The position numbers and the translations under genes are program-made. From Vulcanimicrobiota bacterium (GTDB lineage: Bacteria > Vulcanimicrobiota > Xenobia > Xenobiales > JADMJV01), in NCBI GenBank assembly GCA_023447635.1, contig JAEXNA010000072.1:1-19264 (forward strand): a stretch of 19,264 nt of DNA, in the 5' to 3' direction. The notes beneath the pieces were generated by a model. That model saw only the letters and a list, made by a program, of their open reading frames with translations. It was not told the DNA's origin and did no database searches. Shown piece by piece: positions 6,641 through 13,527 of this stretch (within the stretch, counting starts at the first letter, position 1; each line of letters opens with the position of its first letter).

Positions 6641-7744
6641 CTAGACGTTGAAGCGGAAGTGCATGACGTCGCCGTCTTTGACGACGTACTCCTTGCCTTC
6701 CAGGCGCATCACGCCTTCTTCTTTAGCGCCCTTTTCGCCGTTGAGACGGACGTAGTCGTCGTAGCCGATCACCTCGGCGCGGATGAACCCCTTCTCGAAA
6801 TCTGTGTGGATAACACCAGCACACTGGGGCGCCTTATAGCCGTCCGTGAACGGCCAGGCGCGAACTTCTTTTTCGCCGGCGGTGAAGTACGTCTTCAGTC
6901 CCAGCAGGGTAAAGGCGGAACGGATCAGCTGGTCGACACCGGACGATTCGACACCCAGGGTCTCCAGGTATTCCTTCTTCTCGGTCTCGTCCTCGAACGA
7001 CGCTAACTCGGCCTCGATCTGGGCCGAGATCGGCACCACCAGGCGGCCTTCCGAAGCGGCGTGCTCGCAGAGAGCGCGGTAGTGCGGGTTGGCCATCGGG
7101 TCGGACAGGTCGCTTTCGGCCACGTTGCCCGCGTACAGGATCGGCTTGGCGCAAAGCAGGCCCGAACGCTCGAGGATCAGGCGCTCTTCGTCGCTGTAGT
7201 CGTCGGTCTTCAGAACGTGACCCTGCTCGACGATCGGCAGGATCTTTTCCATCAAGTTCTTCTCGGCGATCCCCTCGGCGTCTTTGGCCATGATCGCCTT
7301 TTTCAGGCGCGGCATACGCTTCTCGATAGAGGCGGCGTCGCTCAGGCTAAGCTCGATCATGATCGTCTCGATGTCGCGAACAGGGTCGACCGAGCCTTCG
7401 ACGTGCTGGATGTTCGAATCTTCGAAGCAGCGCACCACGTGAACCACGGCGTCCACCTCGCGGATGTTGGCCAGAAACTGGTTGCCCAGACCTTCACCCT
7501 TGGAAGCGCCTCGCACCAGGCCGGCGATGTCGACGAACTCGAAGACGGCCGGAATCACCTTGTTGGTCTTGGCGATCTCTTTGAGCACCCAGAGGCGAGG
7601 GTCGTTGACCTTCACGATACCCGTGTTCGGCTCGATGGTGCAGAACGGGTAGTTGGCGCTCTCGGCAGAGAAGGTCGAGGTCAGGGCGTTAAAGAGAGTG
7701 GATTTCCCGACGTTGGGGAGTCCTACGATTCCGGCTTTCAGCAT
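6641..7744 (-). CDS. ychF: Redox-regulated ATPase YchF (OBG-type)
   Basis: This 367-residue protein is close to the usual 363 and complete. Its P-loop is GLPNVGKS at 8-15, followed by NYPFCTIEPN (31-40) and the G3 motif DIAG at 72-75. The specificity motif is NVAE at 207-210. The final Glu instead of Asp (NxxE, not NKxD) is the known reason YchF prefers ATP to GTP. A coiled-coil segment follows the ATPase core, and a TGS domain occupies about 283-365. YchF binds ribosomes and has been tied to oxidative stress and translation quality control. The ATG at 7744 begins MLKAGIVGLPNVGKS, as in most homologues. The frame is open far upstream (to 8599), but that stretch overlaps pilin genes and is not coding. 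It converges on the SARP regulator across the hairpin array. Confidence 0.97.
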   Translation of the reverse strand: MLKAGIVGLPNVGKSTLFNALTSTFSAESANYPFCTIEPNTGIVKVNDPRLWVLKEIAKTNKVIPAVFEFVDIAGLVRGASKGEGLGNQFLANIREVDAVVHVVRCFEDSNIQHVEGSVDPVRDIETIMIELSLSDAASIEKRMPRLKKAIMAKDAEGIAEKNLMEKILPIVEQGHVLKTDDYSDEERLILERSGLLCAKPILYAGNVAESDLSDPMANPHYRALCEHAASEGRLVVPISAQIEAELASFEDETEKKEYLETLGVESSGVDQLIRSAFTLLGLKTYFTAGEKEVRAWPFTDGYKAPQCAGVIHTDFEKGFIRAEVIGYDDYVRLNGEKGAKEEGVMRLEGKEYVVKDGDVMHFRFNV

Positions 7745-7797
7745 AGGCGTGGCGATTCCAAGGGGGTTCTGGAAGTCCTTCCTGACCCGAAGGAGCT

Positions 7798-8430
7798 TCA
7801 GCGGTTGCGGAACGCCGTGACCACGCGGATCGACTGCTTCTCGGGGGTGGGGCTGCCGTAGCGCAGTTTGCTGGCTGACAACTCCAGAATCAGCTGCTCG
7901 TCGCCGCCGACGGAGAAGCGGCACTCGTCCATACCGCGCCCGATCGGTTGCCCCAGTCGAAAGTAGGTGGGCAGCGCACCCGCGCCCAGGCTGTTGATCG
8001 GCATCGCGGCGTCCTGCTGGGGAAGCCCCGCCACGGAGACCTCGCGTCGGTAGAGCGTCTTCTGGGCCGGAACAAAATAGAGCACCACGTACTGCTGCCA
8101 GCGGGGCGTCAGCTTGACCGGGTCGTACTGGAAAACCCCGTTCTCGTCGCGGGCCGTCAAGAAGGCCGCCCCGCTCCCGTCGCCCGCGACCTCGAGACTG
8201 CGAAAAGTGCTGCCTTCGACCTCGCGATTGACCTTCGCGGTGACCACCTGAGCGATCTGCAACAGTTCGCTCTTGGCGTCGCTTTTCTGCCAGGCGGCCG
8301 CTCCCATCCGATAGATGGAGAAGGTGACCGCCAGTAGCAGACCCAGCACCACCGACGAGACCAGAAGCTCGGCAATGGTGAAGCCTGAGGACGGTCGGCG
8401 GCGCGCCTCTCGAAAGCGGAAAGAGGTCAT
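7798..8430 (-). CDS. Type IV pilin-like minor pseudopilin, PilW/GspJ-like (second triplet)
   Basis: This 210-residue protein has a class III prepilin leader. A basic 16-residue leader ends in glycine, followed by FTIAELLVSSVVLGLLLAVT. Cleavage by a PilD-type peptidase is expected between G16 and F17, with the conserved Glu at mature position 5 (E21). The 20-residue hydrophobic helix anchors it in the inner membrane and packs in the filament core. The globular part (about 45-210) has no motif I recognise. The IAEL start and position after a PilV-like gene resemble PilW/GspJ minor pilins. The ATG at 8430 overlaps the upstream TGA (ATGA), so it is translationally coupled. It is the third gene of a PilX-V-W-like triplet and is paralogous in type and order to 12279-13067. 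Confidence 0.85.
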   Translation of the reverse strand: MTSFRFREARRRPSSGFTIAELLVSSVVLGLLLAVTFSIYRMGAAAWQKSDAKSELLQIAQVVTAKVNREVEGSTFRSLEVAGDGSGAAFLTARDENGVFQYDPVKLTPRWQQYVVLYFVPAQKTLYRREVSVAGLPQQDAAMPINSLGAGALPTYFRLGQPIGRGMDECRFSVGGDEQLILELSASKLRYGSPTPEKQSIRVVTAFRNR

Positions 8431-8855
8431 TGGTGCAGCATCGTCCGGAAGGTCGTCTTGCTGTCCTGATCCCAGTACACGTCCACTTCGACCGCGCGGA
8501 TGGTGGGGCTGAAGTTCTGGCAGCGGACCACCGTAGTGTAGACGTGATTGTCGACGGTGGTGGTGGGATAAGGCGCCGGCGGGAAGCCTGAGGCCGCATC
8601 GACCGGGTCGGGGGTGCGTCCGTCGAACACTCCCACGGCGGTAGTGCTGTAGCCCTGCTGCTTCACCGTCTCTAAAAGCTCCCGAGCCACGTTGGTGGCG
8701 CCCGTGATATTGACCGAGGCGCGTGACATCTTCAGCCCGGAGATGAAGACGGTGGCCAGCCCCATGATCGCTACCAGGATGACGAACATCGCCATCAGTA
8801 CCTCGATCAGCGTTAGCCCAGAGCCCCCCGGCCGCGGTCCGCGCCCGGCCCTCAA
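8427..8855 (-). CDS. Type IV pilin-like minor pseudopilin, PilV/GspI-like (second triplet)
   Basis: This 142-residue protein carries the prepilin signature GLTLIEVLMAMFVILVAIMG. The predicted cleavage is G13/L14 and Glu5 of the mature protein is E18. The LTLIEVLMA form and short length are typical of PilV/GspI minor pilins, which form part of the filament tip. The start is TTG at 8855, inside a TTGA overlap with the stop of the PilX-like gene, with GGATGGGG just upstream as a possible ribosome site. No ATG or GTG precedes the prepilin motif, so the TTG is well supported. The globular region (40-142) contains one cysteine and shows no known domain. It lies in the middle of the triplet. Confidence 0.85.
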   Translation of the reverse strand: MRAGRGPRPGGSGLTLIEVLMAMFVILVAIMGLATVFISGLKMSRASVNITGATNVARELLETVKQQGYSTTAVGVFDGRTPDPVDAASGFPPAPYPTTTVDNHVYTTVVRCQNFSPTIRAVEVDVYWDQDSKTTFRTMLHQ

Positions 8856-10684
8856 CGCCCCATCCAGAGCAGAATTTGGGCCCCGGCGGCGCCCACGCCG
8901 CCATCGCTATCCTTGGGTTTGAAAAACTCTTCGATGTAGGTGATGCGGGTCAGAGGCTGCAGCACCATGTCGCCAGGGTTGACCCTTTCCCCGTTGACGT
9001 CGGTGGGCTCCTGACTACCGTTGTCGAAAGCCGCTACCGCACCTTGCACCGTGACTTCAGAATCGGTGTAGACGGAGCCGTGGGTGAACAGCATGCCCTG
9101 GAAGTAGGCCGAGCCTAATCGGTCGTAATCGATAGAACTGACGTAGCCCTTCATCAAGTTTTTCACGGCGAGCTTCTGGCCGCCGCTAAGGCTATTGAAG
9201 CGATCGACCGCTGCGTCGAATCCGCCTCGGGTGATCCGACCCGCTGCCAGGTCCTGGAGCGCCTGGGCCTCGATCGGCGTGCCATCGGTGTAGGAGAAGA
9301 ACAGCGCATTGAGATCTTCGAACTTCTGAGTCATCCGCGCCTTGGCGGTCGATTCCGGCTGGCCGGCTAATGAGTCGATCAAGCGCTGGGTCACATTGTT
9401 GTTTCTGCCCGGAAGCGAAGGAGGCTCGACCCGGGAACCGCTACCGCTGATTTCCTGTGCCAGGACGTTGAGTTTGGTTTGCGCCGTGTTGTCGAGAGCA
9501 GCGCCCGGAGTGTCGAGAGCGTCGTGGTAGTCTCGGATAGAATCGCTCAATTGGTTCCAGTCGGCCGCGATGGAGGGGTTGCCCGCTCCGAGCGACTCCA
9601 TATACTCGGTCCCGTTGAAGCCGGACAGCTTCACATTCCCCTCCGAGAACAGCGCCACGGTGTCCGGGGTGGCCGAAGCGATCCGAGCGTCGCCCTGCAG
9701 GGTGCTCCCACCCGTCACGAAGACCGAACCGCTGCCGGTGATCGAGCCGTTGATGTGCAGGTCGCCTTCGACGTAGAGGTTCACTCCGTCCAGAACCAGA
9801 TCGCCCTGCACGGTCATGTCTCCGCCGTGGTAGAGGTCGTTCGAGGTGGCGCTGGGCGGGTGCAGCGTGGTCACCCCGGCGTTGAGAACAGCCGGAGGAG
9901 AGCTGCGCCGACCCTCTACCTTGGCCACGATGTTGACGTCGGGGATCGGCATCCGAGCGGCGCCCGGCTCTTTGCCGTTGCTAGCCACCCCGTCGCGAAC
10001 TTTGATAGCGTCCTGGTTAGGAGCTACCGTCGAGACCTTGCCGTCGATCGCGGCCTCTCCGTTCTCGTCCCAGCTGATGATATCGGGGACGGCCTCGGCC
10101 ATGTTGGAATGCACGTCGGCATCGACCCTTTCCGGATCGGACTGGCCTTTACGACCATCGATGTTAACGCTGCCGCGCAGCGAAATCCGTCCCGAACTCA
10201 TCAACGGCGCTTCGGCCGGATAGACCCCCCCGCCCACCCGGACCAGCGCTTCGACCTGCCGTTCGTAGCCGCCAACATTGGCCGTCACGATCAGACTGGC
10301 GCAGCCTTTGGGGACGTAGTTGGCTCCCCGGAAGTTATCGCTGGAGGTGCCGTCGCTGTTGTTGACCGACTCCGAGTCCTTGAAGTTGCTCCCGTTGGTG
10401 TTGAAGTTGATGGTAAAGGTGCCGTTACCGTCGGAGGCGGGTTGGTCCTGAAAGCCGGCGGTCCAGGTCGGATCCGCCTCCAGCTGAGCCACCGCTTCCC
10501 ACAGACCTGATTCGGCCAGGTACAAGGCGGCGGTCTGGTTGCGATAGGCCTGACTGGTGAACAGTTCGCCCCGCACCGAAAGGAAGAGAGCGATCACCAT
10601 CATCAAGATGATTCCGCTAAAGAGAAAGACCGTAACCAGGGCAAAGGCCCGCTGGGGTCGCTGCTTGTAGAGACTTCTCACCAC
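8852..10684 (-). CDS. Large PilX-like pilus-assembly protein with beta-solenoid-like region (second triplet)
   Basis: This 610-residue protein has an N-terminus of the PilX type: basic leader, RAFALVTVFLFSGIILMMVI as the membrane helix (12-31) and YLAESGLWEAVAQLE (55-69), the usual LAExGL segment. It lacks the GF-x-x-x-E prepilin site. The rest is far longer than PilX (about 200 residues). Residues of about 285-355 repeat a short pattern, as in GDMTVQGDLVLDGVNLYVEG, which looks like a right-handed beta-helix or bactofilin-like solenoid. The C-terminal half is helical and Asn/Gly/Ser-rich. I expect an inner-membrane anchored, periplasmic or filament-tip protein. The start is GTG at 10684. A possible extended -10 box lies so close that the message may be leaderless. 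The last bases overlap the PilV-like gene. Confidence 0.78.
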   Translation of the reverse strand: MVRSLYKQRPQRAFALVTVFLFSGIILMMVIALFLSVRGELFTSQAYRNQTAALYLAESGLWEAVAQLEADPTWTAGFQDQPASDGNGTFTINFNTNGSNFKDSESVNNSDGTSSDNFRGANYVPKGCASLIVTANVGGYERQVEALVRVGGGVYPAEAPLMSSGRISLRGSVNIDGRKGQSDPERVDADVHSNMAEAVPDIISWDENGEAAIDGKVSTVAPNQDAIKVRDGVASNGKEPGAARMPIPDVNIVAKVEGRRSSPPAVLNAGVTTLHPPSATSNDLYHGGDMTVQGDLVLDGVNLYVEGDLHINGSITGSGSVFVTGGSTLQGDARIASATPDTVALFSEGNVKLSGFNGTEYMESLGAGNPSIAADWNQLSDSIRDYHDALDTPGAALDNTAQTKLNVLAQEISGSGSRVEPPSLPGRNNNVTQRLIDSLAGQPESTAKARMTQKFEDLNALFFSYTDGTPIEAQALQDLAAGRITRGGFDAAVDRFNSLSGGQKLAVKNLMKGYVSSIDYDRLGSAYFQGMLFTHGSVYTDSEVTVQGAVAAFDNGSQEPTDVNGERVNPGDMVLQPLTRITYIEEFFKPKDSDGGVGAAGAQILLWMGR

Positions 10685-10689
10685 CTGTC

Positions 10690-10698
10690 ACTATAGCA
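10690..10698 (-). promoter_or_regulatory. Candidate extended -10 promoter for second pilin triplet
   Basis: The minus strand reads TGC-TATAGT (10698 to 10690), an extended -10 pattern, six bases before the GTG at 10684. No good -35 is visible at 16-18 bases. Transcription starting about seven bases after the box would give a leaderless GTG message. The same TATAGTGA(T/C)A sequence stands upstream of the first triplet. The evidence is motif only. Confidence 0.35.
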
Positions 10699-10735
10699 CA
10701 GGTCAAGGTACGAAAGGATCCTACCTATCCCATCC

Positions 10736-11725
10736 TCAGGCCGAAATCTCTCGCAACAGGCTGATCATCACACGGCAGGCCTCGGCGATCGGGGCGGCCT
10801 GAAGGTGGCTCGGTAAGACGCGGACTTCCAGGGTGGTCAACTCGGGGTGTCCTCCCACCAGGTTCAGCAGGTTGAAGTCGCAGTACTTGCTCAGGCGCAG
10901 GTTGCGCAACTGCTGACAGGCTCGCTCCCAGGGCAGTCGCGAGAATTCGGGAGTGCGGGTCAGTTCGACCAGACCCTGGGGCCAGGGGCCCAATCGGCGG
11001 CAGTTGGGGTTGACGCCAAAGCGCTCCTTCAGCGCCTCTCCCTGCCGGTCCAGAAGGTCGACCAGGGCGGCAAAGCGAGCCGAGTCCTGGAACGGCGCTC
11101 CGTCGAAATGCAGATGGGTAGCGCCCTCCAGCGGGACGGTGAACTCCAGGCGCCGGGCCACCTCCAACATCGCCTCCCAGCGCTCTTCCTGCTCTTCCTC
11201 CAGGGGGGCGACGACCAGTTCGCAAGGGCGCTCTCGCTCTCCCGGTAGGGGAGCCGCCATGGCGACCGAGGCGCCCGCTTGGTCCTCCACCTTCATGATC
11301 CCCTCCGGCCCGGCCACCACCCGGGTCCCAAACAGCGCTGCCAGAGAATCGAGAACCTGCGGCAGGGGAAGATCCGGATCGGTTTGAGCCATGATCAGGT
11401 GGAGCAAGCGACGGTCGTCGCTGAGGATGCGATACCAGCCGGGAAGGGGAGGAGCGGCCCGCTGAAGATCCCCTTGCAAGGTCAGATCGTCCACGCAGGA
11501 GACGGTAGGAAGGCCAGAGCCGTCGCGCACCCGATAGCCCAGAGTCAGGTTGTGAAAAACTGGCTTCCCGGGGACCTCGCTCGGTTCGGACTGAGGATGA
11601 AAAAAGCGCTCGACCGAGCCCTCTGCGTGAAGGTCGGCCAGCGCCCTGGCCAGGTCCAGACGACTGCGCCCGGGCGGCGCCAGCAGTTCGACCTCGATAC
11701 CGATTTTCCAGCCGAGCGAACTCAG
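10736..11725 (-). CDS. Amidoligase-like enzyme (Amidoligase_2 / COOH-NH2 ligase fold), CTG start
   Basis: The protein is about 329 residues if started at CTG 11725. It shows the ordered motifs I associate with the amidoligase (glutamine-synthetase-like COOH-NH2 ligase) family. These are WKIGIEVEL at 6-14 (metal-binding acidic strand), ELVVAPL at 169-175, THLHFD at 203-208 and LEVRVLPS at 299-306. Such enzymes join a carboxylate to an amine using ATP, and are proposed to ligate peptides or cell-wall amino acids. An ATG/GTG/TTG-only start falls at 11530 and would delete 65 residues, including GIEVE. The CTG overlaps the upstream TGA (CTGA), with GGAG eight bases before, so coupled CTG initiation is the best reading. 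No signal peptide is seen, so it is cytosolic. It lies between a secreted-protein gene and a pilin triplet. The substrate is unknown. Confidence 0.72.
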   Translation of the reverse strand: MSSLGWKIGIEVELLAPPGRSRLDLARALADLHAEGSVERFFHPQSEPSEVPGKPVFHNLTLGYRVRDGSGLPTVSCVDDLTLQGDLQRAAPPLPGWYRILSDDRRLLHLIMAQTDPDLPLPQVLDSLAALFGTRVVAGPEGIMKVEDQAGASVAMAAPLPGERERPCELVVAPLEEEQEERWEAMLEVARRLEFTVPLEGATHLHFDGAPFQDSARFAALVDLLDRQGEALKERFGVNPNCRRLGPWPQGLVELTRTPEFSRLPWERACQQLRNLRLSKYCDFNLLNLVGGHPELTTLEVRVLPSHLQAAPIAEACRVMISLLREISA

Positions 11726-12216
11726 CGGCTAAGCTCCAGCGCTTGCTCTAGCAGCGAGCGGTTACCCATGATCAGGTTGCGCTCGATGGTCAGCTTGCCC
11801 TGGCGGGCGTCGCCCAAGCCCCAGGTCCGTGCCAGCAGTTCGGCATCTTCGTAAGTGAAGCCCGAGGTGGGGAAGAAACGCAGCGACTCGACGCCGCCCA
11901 GCGCCTTGGCCCGCGCGTCGCTAAGGCAGAGTTCCAGGTAGACCTTCGATTCGACCGGGCCCAACAGTTTGGCACCCGCGCGCTCTTTGGCCTCGGTCGA
12001 GTTGCTGCCCCAGAAGTCGGCCAGCACGGCAGCGTCCCAACCGGTGTAGCCGCCCTCGAAGAACGCCTTGACCGCTTCGGTGTCGCTTTGAGCCAGCGTC
12101 CCCGAACAGATCGGAAGGGGAGAGGCCGGTAGGGTCTGAGCCACGGCGATCTGGCCCATCAGCAGAGGTGCTGCCAGGGTCAGGGAGAGGGACAACATTT
12201 TCCAGCTATATCTCAT
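11722..12216 (-). CDS. Secreted protein of unknown function with internal duplication
   Basis: This 164-residue protein has a clear Sec signal: basic MRYSWK, hydrophobic core (8-20) and likely cleavage after AVA or AVAQ (about 26/27). The mature part has two related halves. Residues 52-105 hold GGYTGWDAAVLADFWG, and residues 115-164 hold SGFTYEDAELLARTWG, followed in each by a Lys-rich helix. The shared pattern G-(Y/F)-T-x-x-D-A-x-x-L-A-x-x-W-G suggests a duplicated helical unit. Two cysteines (37, 97) could form a disulfide after export. I do not recognise the family. The ATG at 12216 is preceded by AAGGAC within a 13-base palindrome. Its TGA overlaps the proposed CTG of the amidoligase, so the two are probably co-translated and may share a pathway. 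Confidence 0.75.
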   Translation of the reverse strand: MRYSWKMLSLSLTLAAPLLMGQIAVAQTLPASPLPICSGTLAQSDTEAVKAFFEGGYTGWDAAVLADFWGSNSTEAKERAGAKLLGPVESKVYLELCLSDARAKALGGVESLRFFPTSGFTYEDAELLARTWGLGDARQGKLTIERNLIMGNRSLLEQALELSR

Positions 12217-12219
12217 GGG

Positions 12220-12232
12220 AAGGACCGTCCTT
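12220..12232 (-). promoter_or_regulatory. Palindrome covering the ribosome site of the secreted-protein gene
   Basis: AAGGAC-C-GTCCTT is a 6-bp inverted repeat with a one-base centre, lying 4-16 bases before the ATG at 12216. The AAGGA half on the minus strand is the only Shine-Dalgarno-like sequence here. It could be an operator. A one-base loop makes a stable RNA hairpin unlikely unless inner pairs open. Confidence 0.3.
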
Positions 12233-12278
12233 GGGGAAGATTATCTGCTGGGATTCCCACGGCTCCGGCTTATCCCCT

Positions 12279-13067
12279 CTAGTTTCGGGGACGAAGAGAG
12301 AGCTGAGAGTAGACGGTCTGCGGACCGGCGGCGTAGCGCTGAACGCCGGCCCGGGCGATACGCTGAGCGCTATCGAGAGCCACCGCGCGGGCGTCGATCG
12401 AGTAGGCGCCCTGACCGCCAACCGCCAGCGGTTTGGCCCGCAGCCAGAGCAGGTCGGTGGTCAGAATAGCGCTGCTCTCGAGTCGGACACCTCCTCCCTG
12501 GGGAGCGACGCTGTCGCTGCTGGGCCGATCCAGGTAGGCGGAGACGTCGTCAAGGAGCACCTGGCCGTCGGGGCCTCCGTTGCTGATCACCTTGCGGACG
12601 AGCACCTTGTGAGGGCAGCCTTCGTCGTAGCCGTCCGGTCCCAGGGTGCCGGGGCAGGAGGTGTGGTTGAGCGGCACGCTGAGGTAATACAGGATATTTC
12701 GCTGCCATACCGGTTCACCCGCGGGGTTGCGCACCATCTGCTCGGTGGCCGGATCGATGGGAGAGAGGAACCAGATCGCGTCGCTGTCCTTCCCGCCGCC
12801 GCCCAGGGATGCGGGTGACGTGGTGACCGCGACGTTCTCCTTCGAGGCGAGTTCGAAGTCGCGCTGCAGAGGTGCCAGGGCGGTCCGCAGCCTGACCGCT
12901 GCCGCTTCTTCCGAATCGTTCACCACCCAGGCGCTTTTGGTCTGGCTCAGGATAAACGCCGTCATGACCAGGATGGCTCCAAAGATGGTCAGCGAGACGG
13001 CCAGTTCGGCTATCGTGTAGCCGCGTCGTTGCCGACTCCCCGGCTCAGGACGAGGCATCCGGTTCAT
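12279..13067 (-). CDS. Type IV pilin-like minor pseudopilin, PilW/GspJ-like (first triplet)
   Basis: This 262-residue protein has a 16-residue basic leader ending RRG, then YTIAELAVSLTIFGAILVMT. The expected cleavage is G16/Y17 with Glu5 = E21. The globular part is larger than that of its paralogue at 7798 and contains two cysteines (CPG and CPH context, around 138 and 150) that may form a loop-closing disulfide, as in many pilin D-regions. The ATG at 13067 lies 23 bases inside the upstream gene. ATG 13058 (M4) is an equally plausible start and leaves the mature protein unchanged. It closes the first X-V-W-like triplet. Only about 60 bases separate it from the secreted-protein gene, so the same transcript may continue. 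Confidence 0.85.
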   Translation of the reverse strand: MNRMPRPEPGSRQRRGYTIAELAVSLTIFGAILVMTAFILSQTKSAWVVNDSEEAAAVRLRTALAPLQRDFELASKENVAVTTSPASLGGGGKDSDAIWFLSPIDPATEQMVRNPAGEPVWQRNILYYLSVPLNHTSCPGTLGPDGYDEGCPHKVLVRKVISNGGPDGQVLLDDVSAYLDRPSSDSVAPQGGGVRLESSAILTTDLLWLRAKPLAVGGQGAYSIDARAVALDSAQRIARAGVQRYAAGPQTVYSQLSLRPRN

Positions 13068-13527
13068 CCAGCAGGCGCGAAGATTTGTAGCTCAGCCGGC
13101 CCATGCCCTGGCGCTCGCCCGCCTGCTCGTTCCACCACCAGACTTCGATCTCGAGGTAGGCCAGGCGGTTCGGTTCGGCGGTGCCGGGCAGGCTGCGAGC
13201 CACCAGGCTGTAGGAGAAGCGGGTCTCACCCACCGTCACCTCGCCAGATTCGAACGGGGCGCTTCCGGCGTGATGGAACAGGCGCTCGCGAAAGCCGGGC
13301 GGTTCGTCGGCCAGGGCGGCGTCGACCACCCGCTGCAGTTCTCCCCGCGCGACTTGCTGAGCGACCTCGGTGTCGCGGGCCTTCTGGCGGGCGTTGAGTG
13401 AGGTCGTTGCCAAACCCACCAGCAGCAGCACGGCCACCGTGACCAGCCCCAGAGAGAAGACCAGTTCGATCATGGTGAACCCGCGACGGGCCGAGCGGTG
13501 CGCGGTATGGCTCAATAGCGGTTCCAT
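13045..13527 (-). CDS. Type IV pilin-like minor pseudopilin, PilV/GspI-like (first triplet)
   Basis: This 160-residue protein has a leader ending SARRG, followed by FTMIELVFSLGLVTVAVLLL. The expected cleavage is G16/F17 with Glu5 = E21. The mature helix and short soluble domain suit a PilV/GspI-type minor pilin. A run of aromatic residues (VWWWNEQ, around 129-135) sits in the C-terminal sheet region. ATG 13527 is chosen because it precedes a typical leader. The frame is open further upstream, but that would run through the PilX-like gene. It overlaps the end of that gene by 16 bases, suggesting translational reinitiation, since no ribosome site is evident. It is the counterpart of 8427-8855. 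Confidence 0.85.
   Translation of the reverse strand: MEPLLSHTAHRSARRGFTMIELVFSLGLVTVAVLLLVGLATTSLNARQKARDTEVAQQVARGELQRVVDAALADEPPGFRERLFHHAGSAPFESGEVTVGETRFSYSLVARSLPGTAEPNRLAYLEIEVWWWNEQAGERQGMGRLSYKSSRLLDEPDASS

Noticed and set aside
7061..7861. 266-residue plus-strand ORF opposite ychF
   Set aside because: It is an antisense frame of a strongly conserved gene, with no ribosome site or motif.
6641..8599. A 652-residue YchF with a long N-terminal extension
   Set aside because: The extra 285 residues overlap the pilin genes in another frame and are Arg/Gly-rich shadow sequence. The protein proper starts at 7744 with a P-loop nine residues in.
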